Shown one piece after another: positions 24,567-32,805 of a stretch of 64,000 bases of DNA. A model generated the notes under the pieces. It did no database searches and was not told the origin of the DNA. It worked only from the letters and a program-made list of their open reading frames with translations. Origin of the DNA: Gaiellasilicea sp963789355. GTDB lineage: Bacteria; Actinomycetota; Thermoleophilia; Gaiellales; Gaiellaceae. Position 1 is the first letter of the stretch, and every line of letters starts with the position of its first letter. The position numbers and the translations under genes are program-made. The DNA lies in NCBI GenBank assembly GCA_963789355.1, contig CAWBKK010000002.1, forward strand, positions 310,001 to 374,000. The letters run 5' to 3'.

Positions 24567-25490
24567 TCAGACCTTCCGGATGTCCGGTTTGCCGAAGAGA
24601 CCCTGCGGCCGGAAGAGCATGAACAGGATCAGGATCACGAACACGAGCAGGTCGGACCAGCGCGTCGAGATGTAGCCCTGGGTGAACGCCTCGGCGAAGC
24701 CGAGGATCAGCCCGCCGACCATCGCACCCGGAATCGACCCGATCCCCCCGATCACCGCGGCCGTGAAGCCTTTCAGCCCCGCGAGGAAGCCGATCGCGAC
24801 GTCGGTCGGGGCTCTCAGCGCGAACATCACTCCCGCCGCCCCCGCGAGCGCCGAGCCGAGCACGAACGCGAACACGATCACCCGGTCGACGTCGATCCCC
24901 ATCATCGACGCGGCCTCGCGGTCGTAGGAGGTCGCCAGCATCGCCTTGCCCATCCGCGTCCTCGTCACGAGCAGCCAGAGGACGATCATCAGCGCGAACG
25001 CCGAGGTGACGATCACGATCCTGAGCAGCGGCACGCGCACGTTGCCGATGTCGAAGCCGTTGAAGAAGAGCGCCCCGCTGGAGAGCGAGAAGGCGTCGTA
25101 GTCGCGCTGCTCCGAGCCGAACATGAGCTGCATCGAGTAGGCGAGGAAGAACGAGACGCCGAGCGCGCTGATCAACGGCGCGATCCGGGGCGCGTTGCGG
25201 AGCGGCCGGTAGGCGAATCGCTCGATCGCCACACCGAGGACCGCGCAGCCGGCCATCGCGGCGAGCGTGATCAGCACGAGCAGCAGCCACGTCGGCACCT
25301 TCGGGTCGGTGGAGCCGCCCAGGAGCTGCAGGGCGCCGAAGCCGATGAACGAGCCGACCATGAAGACGTCGCCGTGGGCGAAGTTGAGGAGCTTGAGAAT
25401 CCCGTACACGAGCGAGTAGCCGAGCGCGATCAGGGCGTAGACGCTGCCCAGCGTGAAGCCGTTGATCGTCAGCTGGATGAACGTGTCCAC
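24567..25490 (-). CDS. livH: Branched-chain amino-acid-type ABC importer, permease 1
   Basis: 307 aa. LivH signature in FTLGSVYALIALGYSLVYGILKLLNFAHGDVFMVGSFIG. The coupling loop is TRMGKAMLATSYDREAASMMGIDVDRVIVFAFVLGSALAGAAGVM, and GGIGSIPGAMVGGLILGFAEAFTQGYISTRWSDLLVFVILILFMLFRPQGLFG the end. Eight or so transmembrane helices. GTG start (MDTFIQLTING) with a gggagg element upstream. A strong hairpin separates it from the binding-protein gene upstream, so permease levels are likely lower than those of the binding protein. Confidence 0.9.
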   Translation of the reverse strand: MDTFIQLTINGFTLGSVYALIALGYSLVYGILKLLNFAHGDVFMVGSFIGFGALQLLGGSTDPKVPTWLLLVLITLAAMAGCAVLGVAIERFAYRPLRNAPRIAPLISALGVSFFLAYSMQLMFGSEQRDYDAFSLSSGALFFNGFDIGNVRVPLLRIVIVTSAFALMIVLWLLVTRTRMGKAMLATSYDREAASMMGIDVDRVIVFAFVLGSALAGAAGVMFALRAPTDVAIGFLAGLKGFTAAVIGGIGSIPGAMVGGLILGFAEAFTQGYISTRWSDLLVFVILILFMLFRPQGLFGKPDIRKV

Positions 25491-25515
25491 GGGGTGACCG
25501 ATCCTCCCAGAAAGA

Positions 25516-25547
25516 CGAGCGGCCCGGCAAACCTGCCGGGCCGCTCG
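25516..25547 (-). terminator. Intercistronic hairpin between livJ and livH
   Basis: A 14-bp perfect stem (25516-25529 with 25534-25547) with a 4-nt loop lies 26 bp before the LivH start and 16 bp after the LivJ stop. On the minus strand it is followed by GTCTTTCTGG, a short T-rich part. It probably acts as a partial terminator or RNA stabiliser that keeps the binding protein more abundant than the membrane parts. Confidence 0.7.
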
Positions 25548-25563
25548 CTGCGTTGCTAGGGCG

Positions 25564-26751
25564 TCAGCCGACGAGCTTGTAGGTGCCGTTCGACTGGATC
25601 TGGAAGATGTAGAACTTCGCGTTCAGCGGATCGTTCGACTTCGTCGAGAAGCGGAACGTGCCGCCGAGGATCCAGTTGGGGATGCGCACGGACTTCACCT
25701 TGCGCAGCACCGCCCGCCGGTTCGGCAGGACGTTCTTGTTCGCCACGCAGGCCGCCTTGACCGCGCGGAGCGCGACCTGGACGGCCCCGTAGGTGGGCGG
25801 CCCGAACGATTCGAGCTCCTGGCCCGGGTTGTCCCGCTTCCAGCCGTCGATCAGCGACTTCGACGTGGCGATGCCGCTGATGTCGGGCGCGAAGTTGGAC
25901 ACGTACGATCCGGCCAACTTGAACTGCGACGGCGCATTCGCTCCGTCGCCGCCGAACACCTTCGCCCGCTTGCCCTGCTCGATCAGCTGCTGGCCGAACG
26001 TCTGCGCGTCCGTAGGCTGCTGCGTCGGGAAGAAGACGATGTCCGCGTCACTCGGCGTGCGCGTCACGAGCGACGAGAAGTCGGTCGTCCGCACGGAGGT
26101 GGACAGCCGAATGACCTCGACGTTCCGTGCCCGCAGGACAGCCTGCGCCGCGTCGGCCAGACCGACCGAGTACGGCTCCTGGAAGTCGATGATCACGACT
26201 TTCCTGGCGTTCAACTTCTCGACCATGTAGCGGGCGTCGCTCGGGCCCTGGATGAAGTCGCCGGGAACGACCCGGAAGAAGCCGGGCGTGCCTTCCCGCG
26301 GGGTGCCCTTCGTCAGCGACGTTCGTGTTGCCGACGGCGAGATGTGGGGCACGCCTGCGGCGAAGTACGTCTGGCTCGTGGCCGCGACCGCACCCGATGT
26401 CGCCGGGCCGATCACCGCAACCACGCGCTGGTCCGCCACGTACTTCTGCGCGAGCGCCTGAGCGGGCGCCGGACCCTGCTCGACCGGTGTGTCGCCGGTC
26501 AGCAGCTGCACCTTCAGCCCGAGTCCGGGCGCAAGCCGCTTGACTGCGTACTTCGCCCAGCGCAACTGCGCGTTGCCGAGGAAGCCCGCTCCGCCGGTCA
26601 ACGGCGTCACGATCGCGATCTTCAACTGCGAGTTGCAGTTCACGGCCTGCGTCGCGGTCGCTTCCGCAGCGACGTCCGGCCTCGCGACTGCTGTCGCAGC
26701 GAGAACCGCCGCGATTACCGCCACGAGTGCCAGCGCTATGGCTCTCTTCAT
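25564..26751 (-). CDS. livJ: Periplasmic-type binding protein of the ABC importer (LivJ-like)
   Basis: 395 aa. Signal peptide residues 1-24 (MKRAIALALVAVIAAVLAATAVA), so it is exported and probably anchored outside. Type I periplasmic binding fold: LKIAIVTPLTGGAGFLGNAQLRWAKYAVKRL, VVAVIGPATSGAVAATSQTYFAAGVPHISPSATRT, FFRVVPGDFIQGPSDARYMVEKLNARKVVIIDFQEPYS, ADIVFFPTQQPTDAQTFGQQLIEQG. The ligand is probably an amino acid or related small molecule. ATG is fixed by caaggagggcattac. A shared CGGATTCGACAcTCGA motif lies upstream. The nearby second binding protein is a paralogue. Confidence 0.88.
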   Translation of the reverse strand: MKRAIALALVAVIAAVLAATAVARPDVAAEATATQAVNCNSQLKIAIVTPLTGGAGFLGNAQLRWAKYAVKRLAPGLGLKVQLLTGDTPVEQGPAPAQALAQKYVADQRVVAVIGPATSGAVAATSQTYFAAGVPHISPSATRTSLTKGTPREGTPGFFRVVPGDFIQGPSDARYMVEKLNARKVVIIDFQEPYSVGLADAAQAVLRARNVEVIRLSTSVRTTDFSSLVTRTPSDADIVFFPTQQPTDAQTFGQQLIEQGKRAKVFGGDGANAPSQFKLAGSYVSNFAPDISGIATSKSLIDGWKRDNPGQELESFGPPTYGAVQVALRAVKAACVANKNVLPNRRAVLRKVKSVRIPNWILGGTFRFSTKSNDPLNAKFYIFQIQSNGTYKLVG

Positions 26752-26777
26752 GTAATGCCCTCCTTGTGGATGTTCAG

Positions 26778-26793
26778 TCGAGTGTCGAATCCG
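26778..26793 (-). promoter_or_regulatory. CGGATTCGACA-n-TCGA motif upstream of livJ
   Basis: 16-nt motif read on the minus strand, 26 nt before the livJ ATG. A near-identical copy precedes the PAP2/haloperoxidase gene (39333-39348) and a variant precedes the TolB-like gene (41539-41554), at a similar distance from the start. It may be a promoter or operator element. Confidence 0.4.
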
Positions 26794-26967
26794 GTCACCG
26801 TTCGATGGCGCTGCTCGCCGCTTCCAGCAGGCGTCCTGGTGACAAAGCTGGCAACCATGCGTGCCGCATGCGCCATCACACCGTGTTGCGTGTGACATGT
26901 CAACAAGCCCCGGCCTACGCGCCGTCCTCCCTGTAGACGCTCTCGGAGCGCGAAAGTCAGGAGCGCG

Positions 26968-28053
26968 CTACCCGACCAGGGTCTTCTTGCCGCCCGCGCC
27001 GACCTTGAAGACGAAGAACTTCGCGCCCAGGACGTCACCCCTGGGAGTGAACTCGAGCTTCCCTCCCAGCACCGTCTTCGGGATCCGCGTCGCCTGCAGC
27101 CGTTTCTGCACCTCTGCACGCGTGGCCTCCCCGTCCGCGCACGCCTTCTGGATCGCCGCGATCGCGGCCTGGGTGGCCACGTAGGCGGGCGGGCCGAAGT
27201 TCGACGCGAACCTGGCGCCATAACCCTGGATGAAGGCCGTGTTTCCCTTGACCCCGCGGACGTCGGGCGCGAACGCCGCGACGTACGAGCCGGCGACCTT
27301 GAAATCGCTGGAGTCGAGCGCATCCGCCCCGAAGATGACGGCCTTCTTGCCCTGCTCCTTCAGCTGCTGCCCGAGCAGCTGGCCGTTCGCCGCGATCTGC
27401 CAGGGCAGATAGACGACGTCGACCTCGTCGCCGATCGAAGCGACGAGCGTCGAGAAGTCGGTCAGCTTCTGGTTGACCGAGCGCCGGATCACCCTGACGC
27501 CCCCGGCCCGAAGCGTCGCCTGCACCCGGCTTGCGAGCGACTTCGAGTACGACGTCTGGTCGTCGACGATGAACACGTCCCTCGCCTTCAGGGTCGTCCG
27601 GAGGTACCGCGCGGTCGTCGGCGCCTGGACGTCGTCGTTCGGGACGACGCGGAAGAAGCTCGGAATCGACCCGTTCGTCAGCGCGCTGTCCAGCGCAGAT
27701 GCCGAGACGAACGCCAACCGCGGGGCGCGCGTGAAGCGACGCGCGACGGCGAGCACCTCCCGGTTGGTGGCAGGGCCGACGACTGCGAGGACGCGGCGGT
27801 CGGCGTGGAAGCCTGCTCCGACGGTCGCGGCGCGGGCCGGATCGAGCTGGGTGTCGCCTTGGACGAGACGGATCCGCCCGGGGGCGAGCGTCCTGACCGC
27901 GTACCTCGCGAAGCCGAGCTGCTCCTGGCCCACGAAGGCCGCGTCACCGGTGAGCGGCCCCAGGAAGCCGATGCTCGGCCGAGCGCAGGCGGGGCTCGGC
28001 GCCGCGGCGTCCGCCCGCTCGAGCCCTGCTGCGACCGCAGCGACCGCGAGCAA
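26968..28053 (-). CDS. Second periplasmic-type binding protein of the ABC importer (LivJ paralogue)
   Basis: 361 aa from TTG 28053. Residues about 1-16 are hydrophobic and end in ADAAA, a signal peptide, but the true start is uncertain. No ATG or GTG fits better, and CTG or earlier codons inside the upstream gene are possible. The mature part has the type I fold: PSIGFLGPLTGDAAFVGQEQLGFARYAVRTL, VLAVVGPATNREVLAVARRF, FFRVVPNDDVQAPTTARYLRTTL, DVVYLPWQIAANGQLLGQQLKEQG. It ends GGKKTLVG, like the first binding protein. It would deliver substrate to the same permease. The cupin gene is 20 bp upstream. Confidence 0.82.
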   Translation of the reverse strand: MLAVAAVAAGLERADAAAPSPACARPSIGFLGPLTGDAAFVGQEQLGFARYAVRTLAPGRIRLVQGDTQLDPARAATVGAGFHADRRVLAVVGPATNREVLAVARRFTRAPRLAFVSASALDSALTNGSIPSFFRVVPNDDVQAPTTARYLRTTLKARDVFIVDDQTSYSKSLASRVQATLRAGGVRVIRRSVNQKLTDFSTLVASIGDEVDVVYLPWQIAANGQLLGQQLKEQGKKAVIFGADALDSSDFKVAGSYVAAFAPDVRGVKGNTAFIQGYGARFASNFGPPAYVATQAAIAAIQKACADGEATRAEVQKRLQATRIPKTVLGGKLEFTPRGDVLGAKFFVFKVGAGGKKTLVG

Positions 28054-28073
28054 CCCCAGCGCGGCGAGGCGGC

Positions 28074-28820
28074 CTATGACGCGGGCGTGAATTGCGAGTC
28101 GTCCTCGTAGGCGCGCGAGGCGGGATCTCCGGACGGATGGAAGACGCCGAGGATCCGCATCACGCCCGGGCCTGTGTTCTCGATGCAGTGGACCTGCTCG
28201 GGCGGGAGGTGGAAGGACGACCCGGGCCGGAGGGGGATCGACTCGCCGCCGATGTGGGCGAAGCCCTCACCCTCGACGATGTAGCCGAGCTCGTCGTAGC
28301 TGTGGCTGTGGTCCGGCGCACGGCACGGCTCGACGATCCCCAGGAACTGCGTCGCATCCATGCAGCCGGCGTCCTGGTTGACCAGGTAGCGAAAGGTGCG
28401 CTTGGCGTCGGCGCGCAGCTCCGGTTGATCCTCGAAGCGGACGATCACCTCGCGCGGTGAGCGGTACACCTGCTCGACGGGGACGGTCGTCGAGACGATC
28501 AGGAGCTCGTCCGGGCCGTGGTTGTCGATCACGTACGTCTCGCCCGCGCGCACGTAGGCTGCCGTGTCGGGCTCGAGGTCGTGCGGCTCGTCCTCCAGCT
28601 CGAGCGTGCCAGCGCCCGAGACGACGAAGAGGATCTCGTCGAGCGCCGCCTCGCTGCGCGGCAGCGAACGGCCCGGCGCGTAGCGGGTGACGTGCTGCTC
28701 GAGCAGCTTTGAGCCGGTGTGGGCACCGAGGACGACCTTCTCGAGGGCGGTGTCTCCCTCGATCCGGCGGCCGGCGACGTCCTCCTCGGCGACGACGAAC
28801 GTGTGCCGCATGGCCACCAT
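28074..28820 (-). CDS. Bicupin protein (two cupin domains)
   Basis: 248 aa. Two cupin halves. First: EILFVVSGAGTLELEDEPHDLEPDTAAYVRAGETYVIDN. Second: PDHSHSYDELGYIVEGEGFAHIGGESIPLRPGSSFHLPPEQVHCIEN, with the metal-binding His/Glu set (H-x-H-x(4)-E then H). The first half appears to lack the two His residues, so only the second likely binds metal. It could be a dioxygenase-like or isomerase enzyme acting on the imported substrate, or a sensor. First gene of the liv unit on this strand. ATG 28820 preferred for its gcaggttcg spacing, though ATG 28811 is close. Confidence 0.75.
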   Translation of the reverse strand: MVAMRHTFVVAEEDVAGRRIEGDTALEKVVLGAHTGSKLLEQHVTRYAPGRSLPRSEAALDEILFVVSGAGTLELEDEPHDLEPDTAAYVRAGETYVIDNHGPDELLIVSTTVPVEQVYRSPREVIVRFEDQPELRADAKRTFRYLVNQDAGCMDATQFLGIVEPCRAPDHSHSYDELGYIVEGEGFAHIGGESIPLRPGSSFHLPPEQVHCIENTGPGVMRILGVFHPSGDPASRAYEDDSQFTPAS

Positions 28821-28872
28821 CGAACCTGCTCGCCGGTGTCATGTCAAACCGCGACGCACCCGGGCGCCGCCG

Positions 28873-29589
28873 CTAGAGGTCGAAGTACTCGAAGTCCTTG
28901 CCGAGCACGTGGACGGCGACGTTGCGCACCGGTACCGGTCCGAGCTCGCCCGCGAACGAGCCGCGGTGAGCGTGTCCATGGAGGACGAGATCGGGCCGGT
29001 GCGCCCCGATCGGCTGCGCGAGCCGCGAGGAGCCGAGGAAGGCCCAGATCGGCTCGGGCTCGCCGACGAGCGTCTCCGGGATCGGCGCGTAGTGGAGGAG
29101 CACGACGCGGCGGTGGCAGCCGGAAACCTGCTCGAGCCCCGCCTCGATCGCCTCGACCTCGCGGGTCGTCTCGGCGTAGACCTCGCGCAGGAGCGGCTCG
29201 CCGAAGTCGGGCAGCTCCGCACCCGGGAAGCCGCCGACGAAGCCCTTGGCGCCGACGATCCCGAGCTCGAGGCCGCCGACCTCGTGGACCGCGTACCCGC
29301 GCTGGAGCACCTGGATCCCCGCCGCCGCGAGCACGCCGATCACCTCGTTGCAGCGGTTGACGTGGAAGTCGTGGTTGCCGAGCACGGCGTAGACGGGCAG
29401 GTCGAGTGGGGCGCAGGCGTCCGCGAGCACCGCTGCCTCCTCCGGCTCGCCGTGCGTCGTCAGGTCTCCGGCGAGGAGGATGACGTCGGCCCTCCCCTGG
29501 ACGTCGGCGAACGTGCGCGCGATCCGCTCGCGCAGCGGCTCGGCGCAATGGATGTCCCCGGCCGCGGCCACACGGATCGTCTCGGTCAT
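28873..29589 (-). CDS. Calcineurin-type metallophosphoesterase
   Basis: 238 aa. ATG at MTETIRVAAAGDIHC. All metal motifs are in place: GDIH, GDLTTHG, GNHDFHVN and, near the end, LVLHGHAHRG. Between them is HRRVVLLHYAPIP. The active site holds two divalent ions and hydrolyses phosphate esters or phosphodiesters. Cytosolic, no signal peptide. The family includes cyclic nucleotide phosphodiesterases and other esterases, and the substrate here cannot be assigned. Divergent from the nucleotidyltransferase with a 63-bp gap. Confidence 0.87.
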   Translation of the reverse strand: MTETIRVAAAGDIHCAEPLRERIARTFADVQGRADVILLAGDLTTHGEPEEAAVLADACAPLDLPVYAVLGNHDFHVNRCNEVIGVLAAAGIQVLQRGYAVHEVGGLELGIVGAKGFVGGFPGAELPDFGEPLLREVYAETTREVEAIEAGLEQVSGCHRRVVLLHYAPIPETLVGEPEPIWAFLGSSRLAQPIGAHRPDLVLHGHAHRGSFAGELGPVPVRNVAVHVLGKDFEYFDL

Positions 29590-29652
29590 CGACCGGCATG
29601 TTGACGCGGGACGGCTTTCACAAACGGACGCATCGGGTAGAGCCGCCGGACG

Positions 29653-30216
29653 ATGGCCTACACGCCCTCCGAGAGCTTTCCCGAGCTGATCGAGTCGATG
29701 AAGCGCGCCGCGGCTGCGCTCCGCGACGCCGGCGTGCCGTACATGCTCGGCGGTGGCCTCGCCGCCTGGGCCCGCGGCGGGCCCCCGACCGAGCACGACG
29801 TCGATTTCTTCGTCCGGCCGGAGGACGCGGAGCGGGCGCTCGAGGCGCTCGTCGAGGCCGGAATGAAGGCGGAGCGTCCGCCCGAGGGCTGGCTGCTGAA
29901 GGCCTGGGACGGCGAGACGCTCGTCGACCTGATCTACAGCCCGATGGGCGGAGACGTGGACGACGCCTACTTCGAGCGGGCGGAGGAGATGGAGGTGGCG
30001 GCGCAGCGCCTTCCGGTCGCGTCGCTCGGCGACGTGCTGACGACGAAGCTGCTGGCCCTGAACGAGCAGGATCCCGATCTCTCAGCCGTGCTCGAGCTCG
30101 CCCGCTCGCTGCGGGAGCAGATCGACTGGGACTTCGTCCGCTCTCGAACCGGCGACTCGCCGTTCGCACGCGCCTTCTTCACGCTCGTCGAGGAGCTCGG
30201 CGTCGTTCAGAAGTAG
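29653..30216 (+). CDS. Minimal nucleotidyltransferase-like protein
   Basis: 187 aa. The N-terminal part has GVPYMLGGGLAAWARGGPPTEHDVDFFVRPED, the pattern of pol-beta nucleotidyltransferases (GG..aaw..h-G..PteHDvDf) with the Asp pair in HDVDFF. A further strand with VDLIYSPMGG follows. The C-terminal helices (VASLGDVLTTKLLALNEQD) resemble other antitoxin or AbiEii-type stand-alone nucleotidyltransferases. No partner HEPN or AbiEi gene is adjacent, so a toxin-antitoxin role is not supported. It overlaps the M55 gene at its 3' end by 10 bp. Confidence 0.72.
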   Translation: MAYTPSESFPELIESMKRAAAALRDAGVPYMLGGGLAAWARGGPPTEHDVDFFVRPEDAERALEALVEAGMKAERPPEGWLLKAWDGETLVDLIYSPMGGDVDDAYFERAEEMEVAAQRLPVASLGDVLTTKLLALNEQDPDLSAVLELARSLREQIDWDFVRSRTGDSPFARAFFTLVEELGVVQK

Positions 30217-31016
30217 AAGCGCTTCCAGGCCTCCCACCAGGTGTCGGCGGTGACCGAGATCGTGCGGTCGTCGACCCGCTCGACGCCCTCGCGGAAGCGC
30301 AGGTCGTCGGCTGCCTTCGTGTGCTTGAACTCGACCCGGATCTCGCAGGGGCTGCCCGGGCTCCACGGCGCGACCGCCTTCAGGTCGGAGAGGGCCGTGC
30401 GCGCGCCCGCCTCGATCAGCTTTCGCGCGCGGACCGGCGGAATCTGGCGGGACGAGCTCGCGCCGATGCCCCGCTTGACGGCGACGGTCGTGACCGCATC
30501 GCCGAGCAGGGCCCGCCCCTCCTCGCAGGCGACGTCGTCTCCGGTCACGAGCAGGATCGGGCAGCCCCAGGAGCCGCAGAGCGCCGCGTGGATCCCGGTC
30601 TCGCCGACGAGCGTGCCGTTGAACCAGAGGTTGTAGTAGTCCATCCCGGAGACGGTGTGGTTCATCCCGCCCCGGCGCGCACCGGCCCTCGCGTGCATGC
30701 CCACGAGGAGCGCGGCGTCGCAGCCCTCTTCCAGGAACTCCGTGTACTCGGTCCAGTTGTCCTGGACGACCCACTCGCAGGCGGGGTCGAGCAGGTCGGG
30801 GACGAGCGAGTTGAACGACCATTCGTCGCCGGCGCCGTGGCAGTCCATGACGACGATCTCGGTCGCCCCGGCGGCGGTCGCGCCCCGGACGGCCGCGTTG
30901 ATCTCCTCGGTGTAGAGCTTGCGCCCCTCGTCGTACATCGGCGCGCCACCGTGGGTCTGGCGTCCCTTGGCGATCCCGGAGACGCCCTCCATGTCGCTGA
31001 TGATGTGAATCCGCAT
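30207..31016 (-). CDS. M55-family D-aminopeptidase (DppA-like)
   Basis: 269 aa. Zinc motifs of DppA-type peptidases: the start MRIHIISDMEGVSG (Asp, Glu), VVMDCHGAGDEWSFN (Asp, His), VGMHARAG and MNHTVSG with the next ligands. The usual nucleophile region HTVSG... and VTGDDVACEEGRALLGD follow. These decameric enzymes split peptides from the N-terminal D-residue. ATG at 31016. Cytosolic. The nearby LysE exporter on the same strand begins 10 bp upstream of the ATG, so the two may be coupled. Confidence 0.88.
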   Translation of the reverse strand: MRIHIISDMEGVSGIAKGRQTHGGAPMYDEGRKLYTEEINAAVRGATAAGATEIVVMDCHGAGDEWSFNSLVPDLLDPACEWVVQDNWTEYTEFLEEGCDAALLVGMHARAGARRGGMNHTVSGMDYYNLWFNGTLVGETGIHAALCGSWGCPILLVTGDDVACEEGRALLGDAVTTVAVKRGIGASSSRQIPPVRARKLIEAGARTALSDLKAVAPWSPGSPCEIRVEFKHTKAADDLRFREGVERVDDRTISVTADTWWEAWKRFYF

Positions 31017-31025
31017 GCGGGGAGG

Positions 31026-31628
31026 CTAACCCCGTGCTGTTGCAACGCGCAGGCCGAGCGCGACGAGCACGAGCCCGGTGACCGCGTCGAACGCCCGGCG
31101 GACGCGGTCGCGCTCGAGCAGCCGTCGTGCGCGCGCGGCCGCGAGCCCGTAGGCGGCGAGCCAGAGGAACGTGAGGATCGAGAAGACGAGGCCGAGAGCG
31201 AGCAGCGTCGGAAACGCCTCGCCGAACTGCGGCAGCAGGCTCGTGAAGAAGATCGCCATCTTCGGATTGGCGAGGTTGCTGACGAGCCCCTGGGAGAGCG
31301 AGCCACCTGGAGTCGTTCGGACCGTCGCAGGCTGGTGGTGCCGGCGGCGGAGCGCGGCGGCGAGCGACCTGGCGCCGAGGTAGACGAGGTAGGCGGCGCC
31401 GAGCAGGCGCAGGGCGGTGAAGGCGGGCTGCGACGCGCTCAGGATCGCGACGAGACCCGCGGCCGCGGCGATCGTCCAGACGGCCTGCCCGAGCGCGACG
31501 CCGAGCGCCGTGGCGACGCCGCTGCGGCGGCCGCCGGTGAGCGCGTTCCGGATCGTGAGCGCGGTGTCCGGTCCAGGAGTGCAGATGACGACGGCCGCAA
31601 CGATCAGGAACCCAGCCAGCTCGGCCAT
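31026..31628 (-). CDS. LysE/RhtB-type amino-acid exporter
   Basis: 200 aa, six predicted transmembrane helices. The LysE signature is ICTPGPDTALTIRNALTGGRRSGVATALGVALGQAVWTIAAAAG, followed by VSNLANPKMAIFFTSLLPQFG. Exporters of this family move amino acids or their derivatives out with proton exchange. It is the first gene before the M55 peptidase, so export of a D-peptide breakdown product is imaginable but unproven. ATG at 31628, 23 bp from the divergent SDR start. Confidence 0.88.
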   Translation of the reverse strand: MAELAGFLIVAAVVICTPGPDTALTIRNALTGGRRSGVATALGVALGQAVWTIAAAAGLVAILSASQPAFTALRLLGAAYLVYLGARSLAAALRRRHHQPATVRTTPGGSLSQGLVSNLANPKMAIFFTSLLPQFGEAFPTLLALGLVFSILTFLWLAAYGLAAARARRLLERDRVRRAFDAVTGLVLVALGLRVATARG

Positions 31629-31651
31629 CCAAAGAGCATACGCTTGCGCTC

Positions 31652-32431
31652 GTGGAGACCGGTCTCGCCGGAAAGGGCGTGCTCGTCACCGGCGCATCCG
31701 GCGGCATCGGCGCCGCCTGCGCGCGGGCGTTCGCGGCCGAGGGAGCGCGCGTCGTCGTTCACTTCCACCGCGGCGAGGAGCGGGCCCGCGACGTCGCCGC
31801 GTCGCTCGGCGGCACGACGACGCTGCAGGCCGACCTCACCGACGAACTCGAGGTCGACCGGCTCTTCTCGGAGGCGCGCGCCACGCTCGGCCGGATCGAC
31901 GTCTGCGCCGCGGTCGCCGGCGTCTGGCCCTCCGAGGACGTTCCCGTCTGGAAGCTGTCGCTCGAGCGCTGGGAGCAGACGCTGCGGCAGAACCTGACCT
32001 CCTCCTTCCTGACGGCGCGCGGCTTCCTGCGCGAGGTGGAGCGCAACGGCCACGGCTCGCTCGTCCTCGTCGGCTCGACTGCGGGGATCGTCGGCGAGGC
32101 CGGCCACGCCGACTACGCGGCGGCGAAATCCGCCGTGCTCGGCGGGCTCCTGCTCAGCTTGAAGAACGAGATCGTCCGGATCGCTCCGTCCGCGCGGGTG
32201 AACGCGGTCGCGCCGGGCTGGACCGAGAGCCCGATGACGCGTGGCCATGTCGACCCGTCCGCGATCCGCCGCGTCTCGCGGACGATGGCGCTCCGAAAGG
32301 TCGCTCAGCCGGAGGACGTCGCCCGCCAGGTCGTCGTCCTCGCCTCGGACGAGCTCTCGGGTCACATCACCGGCCAGGTCGTCACGATCGCCGGGGGGAT
32401 GGAAGGCCGCGTCGTCCACGACGACGCCTAG
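31652..32431 (+). CDS. Short-chain dehydrogenase/reductase
   Basis: 259 aa. Classical SDR: GKGVLVTGASGGIGAACARAF (NAD(P) binding), VVVHFHRG (cofactor specificity region), VCAAVAGVW, catalytic Ser in LVLVGSTAGIVGEAGHADYAAAKSAVLGG with Tyr and Lys (Y-x3-K), then NAVAPGWTESPM. Likely FabG-like or sugar/alcohol oxidoreductase. GTG start (MET GLAGKG). No strong substrate hint. A terminator-like hairpin follows 135 bp after the stop. The gene reads away from LysE. Confidence 0.85.
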   Translation: METGLAGKGVLVTGASGGIGAACARAFAAEGARVVVHFHRGEERARDVAASLGGTTTLQADLTDELEVDRLFSEARATLGRIDVCAAVAGVWPSEDVPVWKLSLERWEQTLRQNLTSSFLTARGFLREVERNGHGSLVLVGSTAGIVGEAGHADYAAAKSAVLGGLLLSLKNEIVRIAPSARVNAVAPGWTESPMTRGHVDPSAIRRVSRTMALRKVAQPEDVARQVVVLASDELSGHITGQVVTIAGGMEGRVVHDDA

Positions 32432-32805
32432 AACGGAAACGGCGAGCCTGGGGGCCCGCCGCTCCAAACTCACCTCGCCGCAGGATGATTGCCGTCAGTC
32501 CCTCGGACTCGGAGAGTCGTCCTCCGTATCGGCAGTGGGCCGACGGAACTTGAGCCGAAACACAAGGAAGCCCCCCGCCGCCGGGGGGCTTCGCTTGGGG
32601 AAGGAGGGAGCCGCCGCCTGGCGCCCTCCTGGTGACTTCCAGTCGTTCGGAAGCCGGACTGCCCTCTGATCTGCACTCGCCACATCAGTGCGCTCAGAAG
32701 ATGTCCGGAGTATGCGCCGGGGCCCGCGACCCCGGAATCACCCTTCCGGAGTTGACTCGTCCCTCGAACGGGGTTGACGACCGTCACTTCACTACAGTGG
32801 CCCGG
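32432..32805. other. Intergenic leader with two strong hairpins, no gene
   Basis: No credible ORF. Besides the 32567-32592 hairpin, a second palindromic part lies at about 32599-32640 (GGAAGGAGGG pairing with CCTCC and CTTCC). The strand then runs into the methionine-related gene at 32806. I looked for S-box, SAM-II, SAM-IV, SAH and B12-box consensus and could not fit one. An unrecognised riboswitch or an attenuator is possible. A TACAGT box 7 nt before the ATG suggests a leaderless start. Confidence 0.45.
32567..32592 (+). terminator. Terminator-like hairpin after the SDR gene
   Basis: 10-bp stem (GAAG and C6 pairing with G6 and CTTC) with a 6-nt loop. Symmetric, so it could serve either strand. 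No T-run follows. Confidence 0.6.

Noticed and set aside
23106..25559. 817-residue plus-strand ORF antisense to the liv permease genes
   Set aside because: Sequence is made of Arg/His/Asp/Glu repeats typical of shadow frames of membrane genes, while the minus strand has clear LivH/LivM family signatures.
29598..31997. 799-residue plus-strand ORF over three real genes
   Set aside because: No domain and strong bias; the M55, LysE and nucleotidyltransferase genes explain the coding signal.
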